Positions 25,733 to 37,319 of a DNA stretch of 64,000 bases are shown here, one piece after another. The notes under the pieces are model-generated. The model ran no database searches. It saw only the letters and a program-made list of their open reading frames with translations, and was not told the origin of the DNA. Made by a program: the position numbers and the translations under genes. Location: the NCBI GenBank assembly GCA_944989445.1, contig CALYLW010000044.1, positions 124,001 through 188,000 of the forward strand. The letters are read 5' to 3'. How positions within the stretch are numbered: the first letter of the stretch is position 1; each line of letters begins with the position of its first letter. Source of the DNA: Ampullaceana balthica. Taxonomy: Eukaryota; Mollusca; Gastropoda; Lymnaeidae.

Positions 25733-25889
25733 GCCTTTAATCATAGAAACTTCTTATTCTTGAAACATTTACTTGGCTTCCTAGCTATTGAAAACCAAAA
25801 AGTGTAACGTTACTATTGGCATAAAACATGTTTTCCCTAGATATGACTAGACTTGAAAACAAGGGCAGGTCTAGTATGTGTATCAACAC

Positions 25890-26480
25890 GTTCGGCCACG
25901 TAATATTCCTTTACGTGGCATGGCCTTGAACTAATGAATACAAGCCAGGTTATTTAACAATAAAAACATCTCAAAATTATAAGAGCTTTGTGGATATTTA
26001 CATTTGTTTAAAAATGGAAGCCCCAAAAATTTTCCCTATGACGTGGTAACACTTAAGAGCTCTGATGAGGTCTGACTTAGGAAAACAAAGTTCTAAATAC
26101 GTTATTTCACCACGTAAAGCTTGTTTAATCTCTAACAGAATTTTCCGACACGTCATATTTACTATTACGTGTTCTTTTTTAAAAACAGCAATCTGAGACC
26201 CTCTAAAAACAAATTTAATGAAAACCCTATTCAACCACACCTCTTTATACCAATACCCTGTAGGTATTTTAAAACTTTTGGAAATTTCTTAAATTTACGT
26301 GTTTCTAATATCCATGTCAAACTTGTTGGAAACAGTTCTGTGACGTGTCAGCATTTTGGGGAAAATTCAAATGATTACATAGTATCCTTACTCCAAAACA
26401 CGTCATTTTCAAACATGAAATAATTGCAGTAAAATCTTTGAGAAAGACCTCCAAAAGGAAAACCCTTTAGACACGTTATA
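25890..26480. promoter_or_regulatory. Dense ACGTG-motif cluster
   Basis: About ten ACGTG cores on both strands in under 600 bp (for example near 25894, 25912, 26041, 26115, 26149, 26165, 26296, 26341, 26398). About half a match would be expected at this base composition. Several are TGACGTG[GT] or TTACGTG[GT]. Words such as GGGGAAAATTC and AATTTTCCC are interspersed. Confidence 0.5.
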
Positions 26481-26501
26481 ACCAATCTAAAAATAGCCAT
26501 C

Positions 26502-26519
26502 AGCGCCACCTAACGGCGG
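26502..26519 (+). promoter_or_regulatory. CTCF-like site 1
   Basis: AGCGCCACCTAACGGCGG resembles the reverse-complement CTCF core (AGCGCC-CCT-GTGG) with mismatches in the third triplet. It shares 14 of its first 14 bases with 34901-34914, in the same orientation. Confidence 0.3.
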
Positions 26520-26529
26520 GGTAATCCTC

Positions 26530-27650
26530 GCCACTAAAACACCGCATAGACTGATATAGATTTCGATATAAACTAAACTTTAAATGAACAAGGAAGCACT
26601 TGTTTGAAAGCCTTAAGACCTTACAATTATAGTCATTTATTTCGATTATAATTTTATTAATTACTGTTAATATGAGATCTAAACTAACATTTTAATGGAG
26701 TCTCGACAACGTTTTAGAGTATTTTAGACAGTCTAAATTTTAAATAAGAGAAGAAACACACCCCCACCCCCCAAAAAAAACTAAAAAAAGAAAGAGAACA
26801 AAAAAGGGATGGGTTGGAATGCAAGGCGATTATTATGAAAGTGACTAAATGAATGAAACTTTAAGAAATTAGTAAATTTCATAAATGAAATACTTATAAA
26901 ACGTGATTTGATCGAGCTAAATGTATTCTATGCGGATGGTTCATTTTATTCAAGACTATCTGGCAATATGCGATGATACACGTTAAAAGTCAAAACCATT
27001 TCTGTTTTTAGAGACCATTCCAAACAAAAAATGTACTGCACATAATATCAAGACCTGCATGATATTTAATTGTGTAATTATAGATCACTGGTAAAATTTC
27101 ATCCCTTAAGACGACTCCATGGTGGAATCTGATTTCTACTAAATGTATGAACAATAGGGTACTTGAATGTTGGCACACTCTTCTTAACCTTTCCAATTAT
27201 TTTATTTTGCCACATCCAAAAATTTCTTCTTTCATAGTTGTGCAATTAACATCTGACAATAAAACCAACTTATAAGAAATTATAAGAGAAAGAAACCAAA
27301 AAATGATACATTCAAATTACTCTTAAGCATTAAAAATTATTTCTTAAAACGATTTACTGTTTCCTATTACCCAGATTTAACTAGATGCATTATTATGTGT
27401 TTTTTTTTGTATTCCAGGCAAAGATACATTTATTGACATAGAGCAGTATAAAAACTTTATCTTCCATGAAATTAAAGATAATTTATTATATTCGTTGTTC
27501 ATTATTTAAGATCAAGTTATTAGTGTTGCTCTAAATAAAACGATTCTTTTTATCAAATGACACACTAAACCCCCATAAAATATTTTTTTTTATTTTTATA
27601 CTATAAAACCAATGCAACCACACATTGCTGACTTATCCGTGGAAACTTAG
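26530..27650. other. Intergenic AT-rich sequence
   Basis: Purine-rich tract at 26758-26805. An acceptor-like TTTTGTATTCCAG at 27407 on the plus strand precedes about 30 open codons but has no partner exon. Confidence 0.4.
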
Positions 27651-27659
27651 CTCTAATCT

Positions 27660-27725
27660 GAAGTCACGCTTTGCCAAGTGACTGTTTTATATACCCCGAC
27701 CCATTCAATGACGTAATCAATCTTT
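27660..27725 (-). promoter_or_regulatory. Orphan TATA promoter of the family type
   Basis: On the minus strand, TTACGTCA (27709-27716) lies 15 bp upstream of GGTATATAAAACAG (TATATAAA 27686-27693), much like the gene C promoter. I could not find a convincing downstream coding exon between 21.6 and 27.6 kb, so this may be the remnant of a lost sixth paralogue or chance. Confidence 0.35.
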
Positions 27726-28274
27726 GCTGCGGAGTTCAGCCAAGAATAATTCCCTATCATGTCTAAAAACAAAAATTTAGTAAATCCAACATATTTGAAA
27801 GAAACATTAAGCAAACTTATCCTCTAAAAATATGATAACGTATTTTAACTTATTATTTTTTTTATTGATCATTGGTATCCCTTTAAACAAAAAAATTACC
27901 AAAAAAGTCTTTTGTAACATGATTTCAAATATGCTTTTAAAAATGTTCATCTGCCAATTGTGGATATTAGTATTCCCTTTCGCTATTTTTGGAAACTTAT
28001 CTTTTTCTTTTTTCTACGAGTTCATGTCTTAAATTATAATGATTGGAAATATCAAATAGCAATGTTAACAGAGAAAATAAAATTTAGATTAAATAATGGA
28101 CTCACAAATAAAACAGCAGCTTTGTTTACAAAATGTGTGCTTTTACGAATAAAGAGCTTTTACTTTCATGAAAATACTTTAAGAAAATCAGGGAAAAGCA
28201 AAATAAGCAAGTTCTTAATATTACTCGTTTTATGATAATTTTCATATAGTATTGCCTGGAAGATGAAAAATCCC

Positions 28275-28345
28275 AACCGTTAGATGAACAAATTACTACC
28301 TGTTAGGTGGACAAATTACTACCTGTTAGGTGGACAAACGCTATC
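28275..28345. repeat. 26-bp tandem repeat
   Basis: Three variants of ACTACCTGTTAGGTGGACAA; first and last are diverged. Confidence 0.8.
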
Positions 28346-29107
28346 CCGTTGGATGTTATCATTTATGCATTCTCTATTTATTTAAAAAATAAAACAAAAT
28401 ATGATAGATTACTCGCAAACGAACACTGTCTAGCTATCATGCGGATACTTGCATCTCCTGTTATGTTCAGTTAAAACTCTAAATTTTATATTAAAAAACA
28501 TATTTATAGTTTGCTAAATATTTCAGTCATTGAGACTTTAAAAAAAAACCAAAACAACTAAATGAACAACACAATCAATGCAGAGAGAGGTCTGAGCCAC
28601 GTTCTAATTTCCACATTTTCAATCAGGTTTCGAAAATAAACCCCATCAACATTTTATTTTTTTTAATTTTGTAATTGTATTTTCCTTTTTGTGTGTGTTT
28701 TTGTTCGCAATCAGCTGTGAAAGAGACAAATTACTAAATATTAAACATAAATATTTGCACCAGATGTGTCTTTCGGCAATGGCCTAGAGCCAATTTGTAT
28801 TTTCTTTCCAGCTCCTCTAATATATTTTCAGTATTATTTTGTAAACATAAAATATTTTTTTTAGAATAGTTACGAATTTAGTTTTAATTATTTATAATAT
28901 TGGTTTAATGTTTGAGCTTATTGGGCACATTCTTATTCAGAGTTTGTCTGAACCGTTACGCGCTTTAGATGAGGCGTGAGTCAGATATCCTCTTTAGTTA
29001 ATAAACAATTTTCTTTTAGTGGGTATTTGGTGGACATTTCATGGCCTCTTTTTGTAAAATTAATTTTTTTTAACATGTTATTCGGCTAGTGCAACTCTCA
29101 GATGACG

Positions 29108-29262
29108 TAGCCTACACTCCAATCTGTAGCCTACACTCCAATCTGTAGCCTACACTCCAATCTGTAGCCTACACTCCAATCTGTAGCCTACACTCCAATC
29201 TGTTGCCTACACTCCAATCTGTTGCCTACACTCCAATCTGTAGCCCACACCCCAATCTGTTG
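29108..29262. repeat. 19-bp minisatellite
   Basis: Eight tandem copies of TAGCCTACACTCCAATCTG, the later ones with TTG or CCC variants. Confidence 0.93.
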
Positions 29263-30699
29263 CTAACTAGCAGTAATTACTTACTAATGTTTCTATGGCC
29301 AATTAATAAGCCAATATACAAATAATTGTTTTCACTTTATATATCAAGTAAGCTATGACTGGACCATTGTGTCAGTCGTGTGTGAATTTTTTCAAGAGCA
29401 CTAAGCAAATTATGATACAGAAACAGTATTCCAAAATCACTACTGAATATGATCTAACTTTTTAAACCTAAGTATAATGTCTGCACGTTCGTAGATGATG
29501 TAAAAAAAATATTTCTGAATAATTTAAAATTTTCTATTAGAAGCATTTTTTTTTAAAATTGTCAATACTTTGTTTAATTTAAAATATTAACTAAATGTGA
29601 AAGTCGAAAATTTAATCTTAACACATAACTGCACTGAGCTTGAAATAAATCTTATAATGTATATCATCGTTTCAAGCAGACTAAACTTAACCCGATGTTA
29701 TTGTTTTATTAATAAGGAAACATTTTTTTCTTTAAAAAATCGAAATTTTTAATATACCATTTTAAACAGCTTTCAAACGTATCATATGATACTTGAGTTA
29801 GATGAAAATTCTGTAATTTAGTTTTTTTTAAAGTTATTTCAGACTAAGGCAATAATTTTAATTCTGTATCTCATTTATCAATTTTAAATCATTGGTCTCT
29901 AATACGCAAACTTTTCCCATCTAAGTCATTCACTTTGAAGTACCATAATGAGATGTTTTCTTAATGTATTTACTAGAACTCACAGTCTCGTATCTCAATG
30001 TTTGTGTCTTCAAATGAACTCAACATATTATTATAGAAAAGCCGATTTCTTTTAATTGAAAATACTAACAGTAAACAGACAAACAATTTGAGAATATTAT
30101 TAAAAGAAAACTTCTTAGTCATTAGCAATTTTTTATTACAATTTAAAATATGTTCACAATGTAACAAGAGTTCAAAATAACTAGATTTTGAATAAGTTAT
30201 TTCGATTGTAATTGAAATGCATGAGTTTAAAATAATAAAATAACAACATCAAACAACATTATGAATTTGATCAAGTCATGGAATTGCTCCCAATAATCGA
30301 TATGTAGCAATGGTATGACTAATTGCATTAGCCAAGAAATATTACGTTTTATATTTTTCATGCACAAAAACAAAGTTAAAAAATCTTAGTTTGTTCATGT
30401 TTGTGAAAGCAGTACTCTCTAACAAAGTATGTAGGCTATTTCAAAAACTTTGACGACATTATTTAACATAGTGTTTACAGTAAAATCAAAGAGTATTCTT
30501 CATTTACGTAAATAAACAACAAATCAGTTCTACTTTTGGTTTTCTTTAAAAAAAACGTGAGTTTAAATGTAAGATTAAGGAAACAATTCAAAAATATGTT
30601 TAGCCATTGTACATAGCCCAACTTAACTATGTGAAAGCTATAATCATTACTTTTTGCAGATAAACGAACAATTAATTGAAATGCCCGATTTTTAAATAC

Positions 30700-30705
30700 T
30701 TTATT
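30700..30705 (-). terminator. Poly(A) signal of gene C
   Basis: AATAAA on the gene strand, about 155 bases past the gene C stop. Confidence 0.4.
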
Positions 30706-30859
30706 TTTGTATCTTGACATTATCTTTATAGATCATTTTAACTTGAAACTACTATGTTGGATTTCTAATAAAAGTAGAAAAAAAATAAGAAAAAAATGTT
30801 TCCTGTGGTAGTGGCTAACACATTCTTCTTACATAATTGTCCATACATAAGTCATTCGT

Positions 30860-31074
30860 TCACCTCCAGTTAACATTTACATTAGATCCAAGAAAAAAAT
30901 GACAATACCCTTCAATTTTCCACTCAACTTTAAAACCTTTTCGGGTCACACACAGTTTGTCCACGTGTTTTGACTTCGGCTTTTGGAGACAAAGGACGAC
31001 CTCAGTAATGTGTTCCTGGGTCCCATCGTTGCAGATAACTTCTCCTTCAAGTTGAGCAGTCCCACAGAAATAAG
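30860..31074 (-). CDS. Gene C terminal coding exon 5
   Basis: 215 nt from acceptor CCACAG|CT to TGA at 30860-30862. The frame follows phase 1 from exon 4 and gives AYFCGTAQLEGEVIC at the start and VNVNWR at the end. An ATG-initiated open frame on the same strand here (30946-31140) is a different frame. Confidence 0.83.
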
Positions 31075-32741
31075 CTGTGGAACAACAACATTTGGCGTGA
31101 AAACGTTTGCTGGTGTTTCAGTGACAAGTGTTATGTACACTTAACAAAATAACGTTACAAATATAAATGAAATTACCATTGCCGGATTTACGTGTAAGCC
31201 ACACAAGCTATAGCTTAGGGCCCCATTTTGTTGGACCCACTCCCCACCATAAAAATTGTCCGAATGAAAGTAATTGCCATATTTGGCACTGCCATAGAAT
31301 ATCTGGATATATAAAAAGCCAAATATCTCAAATAGCTTAGGGACTTCTCAAGTTTAAATCCGGGATTGGAAATAACACTAAGTTAATAATTTTTTGTTTT
31401 AATGATTTAATTAACAAAAGGCATACAGTCTGTTTGACTTTAAAATTACTTAAAAGAACGATTTCTTTTCCCATTCGGTCTTACATGTTACTAGTTTTAA
31501 AGATAATTCTGAAAAAGGATGTAAACTCCTCCAAACTGAAAGTGTTCCACGCAAGCGTACAAGATTGAAATCTGCTCTCCCAGACTGAATGAACTCACCG
31601 ATATAATCTCCCTTCTTTGTTACTATCTCCGCTTGTGCTACAGTTGGTCCATCTGTCTGATCCATGGTGTGGGGAAACTTAGCAAAGTATTCCTGCGTCT
31701 GGGCATTTCTATCAGTTTCAGCTTGACCGACGTCAATCTCAAGGAAATTACCAGTGGCGTTGATGATGTTGACCGGAAGTCCGGTCAGAGGTAATTTAAA
31801 ATTACGGTGCAAACCTAATAAAAAAACAAAATTCTACTTTTGTTCTTGCTTCCTTAAATGTGAAATAAGGAATATATTTAATCTAAAACATAATTCATGA
31901 ACAAAATCCTTTCAACCGAACATTTACATTATAATTTACAACATATAACTTTACAATAAGAAATGAGTATGCTTTCAGGTGCACTCAAGAGTTTTCTTGA
32001 AGTAATATTCATTAAAAATAGTTTTTAAATTTCATCTAATTCTTTATTGAGTCACTTCATCTAATTTTGCTGTACTACTTTGCAAATATTTACCTTTCAC
32101 GGCACCAGTTTCAATGGTAATATGGGTACCAGTCTGAGATTTCACTAGAGTTTTGATCTTAGCATAGCGCTGATTTTGTTTAGTGGTGTATGCAGCAGAG
32201 GCCTTTAAAAATAAAATAATTAAAAACTTTTAGAAACCAAAAATATATCACGCAGAAGTTACGTGCAATACGTTGTGTCACATATAAAAAACATGAATTC
32301 ATATAAAAGACTATGAAGATAATTTGCTGATTTTGCGCTGTTAGAATTGTGTTGTTAATTGAAATTACTTTAGTTACATAAATTTACTCGATATGTTTGC
32401 AGTTAATAAGTACCTGTGATATCTGTGGCACATTTGGATCTGATAAACACGTGACATTTGTCCACTCGACACTGGTGACGCTGAGTTTCAGATTCTTCAA
32501 GTTATACTGGCCTGAAACAGAAGAACACATTTAAATAATTCGTTTACCAGCGTTTCGAAAAAATAATTTTCTAGATGTTTAGTTAGGTTTAAAGTTTATA
32601 CGTATTTTAAAAGTATAAAAATACAAATTCAAAGTGGAAACCGTAGTGGAATGTTGTTTTAATACCTTTAACGCCCTCAATATTTTGCCACTCCTTTGTA
32701 ATTTCATCCAAGTCTACAAAATTCTTAACTGGTGCTGCCAT
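30860..32741 (-). CDS. Gene C: five-exon paralogue (237 aa)
   Basis: Coding exons on the minus strand: 32666-32741, 32414-32511, 32094-32202, 31599-31814, 30860-31074; all GT-AG, phases 1-0-1-1, 714 nt, 237 residues, stop TGA. It is longer than A and B because exons 1, 3, 4 and 5 are longer. Landmarks: VEWTN in exon 2, IETGAVKG closing exon 3, FKLPLTGLPV then a Gly/Ile-rich strand and AQAEIVTKKGDY in exon 4, and GTAQLEGEVIC opening exon 5. The end is W-K-I-E-G-Y-C-H-F-F-L-G, closing in VNWR. The N-terminus (MAAPVKNFVDL) is soluble, with no signal peptide. The 5' untranslated exon ends at 33208 and its TATA box is 33305-33312. AATAAA is at 30700-30705. Compact introns make this the easiest model to test. 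Confidence 0.85.
31178..31372. mobile_element. MITE-like element in gene C intron 4
   Basis: ATTGCCGGATTTACGTG on the left and TTTAAATCCGGGATTG on the right are rough inverted repeats. Interior has no coding capacity. Target duplication not clear. Confidence 0.45.
31599..31814 (-). CDS. Gene C coding exon 4
   Basis: 216 nt (72 codons), acceptor TATTAG|GT, donor ATCG|GTGAGT. Opens with LHRNFKLPLTGLPVNI and ends with EIVTKKGDYI. Confidence 0.85.
32094..32202 (-). CDS. Gene C coding exon 3
   Basis: 109 nt, acceptor TTAAAG|GCC, donor AAAG|GTAAAT. Genes D and E have the same exon length. It ends THITIETGAVKG. Confidence 0.85.
32414..32511 (-). CDS. Gene C coding exon 2
   Basis: 98 nt, acceptor GTTTCAG|GC, donor CACAG|GTACTT, phase 0. 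Core LKNLKLSVTSVEWTN. Confidence 0.83.
32666..32741 (-). CDS. Gene C coding exon 1
   Basis: 76 nt, ATG preceded by acceptor TTGACAG, donor AAAG|GTATTA. Exactly the length of gene D exon 1. It encodes MAAPVKNFVDLDEITKEW and a short linker. Confidence 0.83.
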
Positions 32742-33207
32742 TTCTGGGATAATTTCTGTCAAATATAATCAAAATAATAATAATAATAATTAATACATAT
32801 TTATATTAGAAGCAAAAAACAACAAAAAATTCTCGTGAAGTTTCTTCATTAATAACAAAACATTCGATGAAAGAATAATGATTTTTTTTATTGTATAGCA
32901 AGAATTTGTTTTTATTGATTTATTTATCTGAAAGTCTGGATTAGCCACTAAGTTTTACGTCGTTTAAAATACCAAAAAATATCTGTTTGAACCCTACATT
33001 GTCATGTTGAATGGCTAATTAAATAGCCGACAGACGTAAATTAACATCTGATTAATTATAACAAAAGACTGTCTTAAGGTAACACAATTAAGAAAATACA
33101 TTTCAGCATGATTCATAATAAAAGCTAAATCAACGACTGTGTTTGAATCTTATAATCTAACATTTCATTTAAACATCCTTAACATACCAATTGAAATAGT
33201 TTATTAC

Positions 33208-33335
33208 CTGGTAGATGTCCACCAAAGATAAAACTCAATACTTTTTCTAAAGTGTTGTCTAATGTTGGTCTGTGAGGTTCAGTAAAATATCTGAAAACAG
33301 GGTCCTTATATACCCTACAATATGACGTGGAGAGG
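33208..33335 (-). promoter_or_regulatory. Gene C promoter and 5' untranslated exon
   Basis: CCACGTCATATT lies 12 bp upstream of TATATAAG (33305-33312) on the gene strand. Transcription from about 33280 would give an untranslated exon ending at ACCAG|GTAATA (33208), joined to acceptor TTGACAG just before the ATG at 32741. The open frame of 60 codons across it is probably fortuitous. Confidence 0.6.
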
Positions 33336-33727
33336 GAATCGGGACATTTTGAAATTTTCATATTTCTGAAATTCTAACGACACGTAAGATAATGTTTTTA
33401 GAGTTAAATAAAATCCCCAATTAAGTCACCAACTTTTTTCGCCGACTACTAAAATACGCGCCACGTAAAGCGGCCTTCTTTTCCCCCAGTCAGTTTCGTG
33501 AACACGTCACAGCATTAAGTGGCAAAAAGTAGACCGTATCGATCGTCGCGCTGCGCTTGGCGAGGCGCGTTACACTATGTTACAGGGAAACGGTGTAGGG
33601 CTGTTTTAGTGTATGGGGGCAGCGGGTGTTTTTATATATTAGTGACCAAAAGCTAACATTTGACCAACACATTTTGTTTTTCTATATAGAAATAGAGAAC
33701 CATACATATACATGTTCATTTATACTT

Positions 33728-33758
<31 letters not shown>

Positions 33759-34386
33759 TAATTATAAATATATATTATTATATATGAGATGTTTCTAGGT
33801 AATGAATAAATACATATATATGTATTTATTCATTACAAAGTATTTGTTTATGGGACATTATAGCACGGATTCCTTGTACGTCTAAGACACTACACATATC
33901 CTCAGTGGATAAGCTCACTATCATGTGTTACTAAATACCAGATAAAGTGTATATAATATATACAATCTTAAAACATTTTATCTGGTAGTTAAAATAGCGT
34001 ACAATCCAGCATGAACTGCTGTTGTAGTTCAAAATTAAGAAGTGTATTGTATTCAATTTAAAACAAAATAAAGTATCAGAAAAATTTCTTTAAATATAAA
34101 ACTAAATCATTTATAAGGCAAACTAATTCATTAAAAAAGTCTTTGGACGCAATTGTTATCGGAAATGTTAACTATTACAGTTTTTAAGATTTAAAAAAAA
34201 ACTAATTAATTTTTTTTATTTAAATAATTGAAATGCATAGACTCTTTCAAATATTTAAATTCATAATAAAGATTTATAAATGCTTAAGTTCCGACCGAAG
34301 GTTCATACATTTAAACACTTGTTTATGGTAAAGATATAGAGTATAATAACATTTTTTTTACTGTTATGTATTCTGAATTATTGCAA

Positions 34387-34388
34387 AA

Positions 34389-34412
<24 letters not shown>
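34387..34412. repeat. (TC)n microsatellite
   Basis: 13 TC repeats next to a T9 run. Confidence 0.95.
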
Positions 34413-34421
<9 letters not shown>

Positions 34422-34900
34422 CAATGATGTGTTTTCTATATCTTGAAATAGATTATCTTCTGAGGAATGTATTATTCTAAAATAATATTTAATTACGTAT
34501 TTTTTACAAAATAGTATCCACGACATTAAGACACGTAAAGATCCCTTGGGGAATGCCAAGAATAGTGACGTGGCTCAGTTATTTTTTATGTAGTTATATG
34601 TTCGTAACTTTCGGAAAGCTTTGAAATTTTTATTTTTTTTACATTTTTATTTTATTATACCCATTACGTGGCGTTTGATAAAGATTTAAGCATTTCCACC
34701 ACGTAATGTAGATATTACGTGGCTTTAACGTTTTCCCTATACAACATTCAGGAATGTGTCGTTTCTTGTTTTGTTTTTTTCTTTCAGATAGGAACACGTA
34801 ATTCTTAAAACGAACTTGAACATTTTGCCTACTATAATACTATAAGCTACAGATCTAAGGACACGCAATAGCCGTTCTTTTCAAGGGAATCCCCGCTTTC

Positions 34901-34917
34901 AGCGCCACCTAACGAGG
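34901..34917 (+). promoter_or_regulatory. CTCF-like site 2
   Basis: AGCGCCACCTAACGAGG, same orientation as site 1, immediately beside the kB-like GGGAATCCCC. Together the two sites bracket the gene C region. Confidence 0.3.
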
Positions 34918-35904
34918 GAACTCCTCTCAGCGATATGACGTCAGACCAACATTACGTGTCGATCTGACCTACTTTCGCTATGGAGATAATCTTAAGATTC
35001 ATACGCCTTCAGTTGGGTATTTCTATAGCCCAGAAATTAACGTTTACGTGTCTTTTTAAGATTGACGTGTCTTTTGGTAACAATTTGATAGAGACAATAT
35101 AATCTATAGTGCATATATTTATTACATGGTTTTATTTTTAGCCTCGATGCAACTTCTTACGAACATTTGTGACTGCGTTAATAAACGCTTGGTTTTAGAA
35201 ACACAAAATCTTAATTTTGCTATTACTGAGTTTGAAAAAAATGGTTTTCACTAAATTGGTATTCACTTAAAATGTGAATAAAAATGAAGGAAAACAAATT
35301 AAAGTCAGGATATTGATGACCTATACAAACAGACCAGACACCTTATGCTTAAAAATTAATCTAAATTGTGTTGAGGGATAGCGGTTCTCCAATGTATCAT
35401 ACTACCAACTCAAGGATCCCTCTTTAGACTGTGGGAGATTTGGCATAGATAACGTTATAGTATAGGAAATATACAAAAGTAGAGGGGTAACGGTACACAG
35501 ACATGGGCGGGAAAAGAAAAGTGGACGTACTTTAAAAAAATATTTAAAAAATAAATTTAAAAAAAAAGTTCTTTAGTCAGTGTGGAGACTTGTTTCATGT
35601 CGATCTTGGATTTACTTGGTCATTGGTAGTCTCCTTTAGAGGAAAGTATGTGGGTCATGGTTGGCAGGCAACACGAAAGCAAGTGGGGGGGGGGCGTGCA
35701 CACTTACAATGCCAAATAAGAAGTTAGTGAGAAACCAAAATATAATAAATAGTAACGAAGGCCACGCCACGGAACCTAAGTTATTGCAGTTCTTCCTTAA
35801 TAATTTACATTATTTATTTATTTATTATTATTTTTTTTAAATTTTAACTATTTTTAATTATTTAATGCATTAAAAAAATAATTGCTATTTCAATTAAGAA
35901 TTTT

Positions 35905-36130
35905 TTTATAACACTTGATAGAACCATGATATTTCTTTTATAACACTTGATAGAACCATGATATTTCTTTTATAACACTTGATAGAACCATGATATTTCT
36001 TTTATAACACTTGATAGAACCATGATATTTCTTTTATAACACTTGATAGAACCATGATATTTATTTTATAACACTTGATAGAACCATGATATTTCTTTTA
36101 TAACACTTGATAGAACCATGATATTTCTTT
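35905..36130. repeat. 32-bp minisatellite
   Basis: Seven copies of a unit containing TAACACTTGATAGAACCATG, nearly invariant. Confidence 0.93.
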
Positions 36131-36175
36131 TTTTTTAAATTGTTTGATTATTCAAAATCTGTTATTATACTAACT

Positions 36176-36365
36176 CAGTGGTTCTCAACCTTTTGAGATT
36201 CAAGGACCACTTGAAAAATTTGTGTCTTAGCCGGGGACCACTACTGAAAATTTTGCTACTCCCGTGCAGGAAATTTATAGATAATTATACTTTGTATATA
36301 AATTAAAATTTCATCCTCGTGGACCACCAGGGACATCTCCGCGGACCACAGGTTGAGAACGACTG
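36176..36365. mobile_element. hAT-type MITE
   Basis: CAGTGGTTCTCAACC opens it and GGTTGAGAACGACTG closes it (one mismatch as inverted repeats). TACTAACT is duplicated exactly at 36168-36175 and 36366-36373. 190 bp. Confidence 0.9.
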
Positions 36366-36654
36366 TACTAACTCAATCTGTATTTAATATGCACAGATAA
36401 TAGGTTATGGATTTTTAAACTATCACAAGATTTTATCTCATTTGTAAACTTCATGGAAACTGTCACATTCCCTACTCTCCTAACCCCTAAATGACATCAA
36501 CGAAATATTCTTTGTCATGATAAATCTTTATTTTGTAAAGATGTAAAATTATTCATTATCACTTTTGCTGAAACATAAATTTTGAGGACAAACACATAAC
36601 ATACAAAGACGTTTGCAATTGAGATGTCCGGTATCTTTCCGGAATAGAACTTAC

Positions 36655-36862
36655 CCAAATTTCTGTGGCCCAATGCAGTATGGAATGAATCAAACGGATC
36701 CCCATTCCATCCATTGCCTCACTGAGGGTGAATGATATTTTGTCGCTGGTATACACTGTATGACAGTGTAGGGTGATTTTTGTAGTCATAGTCAGCTTTC
36801 GAGTAACATCTATCAGCCGCACTTCCCTCTCTAGGCAATCCATCCACAGGGCCAGGGATTCT
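36655..36862 (-). other. Candidate orphan exon
   Basis: On the minus strand an acceptor-like CTCGCTAG (about 36863) is followed by a fully open frame containing LTMTTKITLHCHTVYTSDK and AMDGMGIRLIHSIL. It ends at an excellent donor, TTTGG|GTAAGT (36654). The residues do not match any exon of genes A-E. No neighbouring exon was found; it could be part of an unrecognised gene or repeat. Confidence 0.25.
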
Positions 36863-37009
36863 AGCGAGATACAAAAATTTAAAATAAATTAAACCCGAAT
36901 ACCAAAAAGTTATTTTTTATTACCACGTTTTTTATTACCACGTTTTTTATTAACTCGCTTTCGTTGGGCATTGTTTGTTTGTCCAAGATTTTTTCAAATC
37001 TGCCAACGT

Positions 37010-37260
37010 AAAATTGAACCACTTCTGATGGTCCTAGAGATGTGAAAATTTTACCACAGATAGATCTTGGATGACAATGCATTGTATTAAAATTTCAGAT
37101 CGATCGAATGCACCGTTATTAAATTATTGAACTTTTTAATTTATCTATAGTCTATATATAAGAAACTGTACCGTCGGCTTTTGTTAACATCCGTAAGATC
37201 CCCCCGTGACCACATCACAATGTTTTTAAAACGTTTGGCGGGCGCTTGTGAGGTGTTTGG
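37010..37260. repeat. Dispersed repeat, copy 1
   Basis: Shares with 47070-47330 long stretches such as ACTTCTGATGGTCCTAGAGA, ACCACAGATAGATCTTG and TTGGCGGGCGCTT-type words. About 80-90% similar by eye; no coding motif. Confidence 0.75.
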
Positions 37261-37319
37261 TAAAATAAATAGAGGTAAAAAAATATTGTTAAAAAACAAG
37301 TTTTTATTAGTGGACTAAA

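Larger units (their letters stand above)
27730..30690. other. Intergenic AT-rich sequence between the orphan promoter and gene C
   Basis: Apart from the 26-bp and 19-bp tandem repeats no feature is supported. Short open frames lack splice context. Confidence 0.45.
33375..35075. promoter_or_regulatory. Second ACGTG-motif cluster, upstream of gene C
   Basis: At least twelve ACGTG cores (near 33381, 33463, 33503, 34530, 34565, 34667, 34701, 34717, 34795, 34955, 35045, 35064) and a textbook kB word GGGAATCCCC at 34885-34894. The densest part (34.5-35.1 kb) is about 1.2-1.8 kb upstream of the gene C TATA box. Confidence 0.5.

Noticed and set aside
27008..27196. Minus-strand 62-codon frame ending FVWNGL, considered as a terminal family exon
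   Set aside because: Lacks the TDE and W-x-x-x-G order of the family and has no convincing acceptor.
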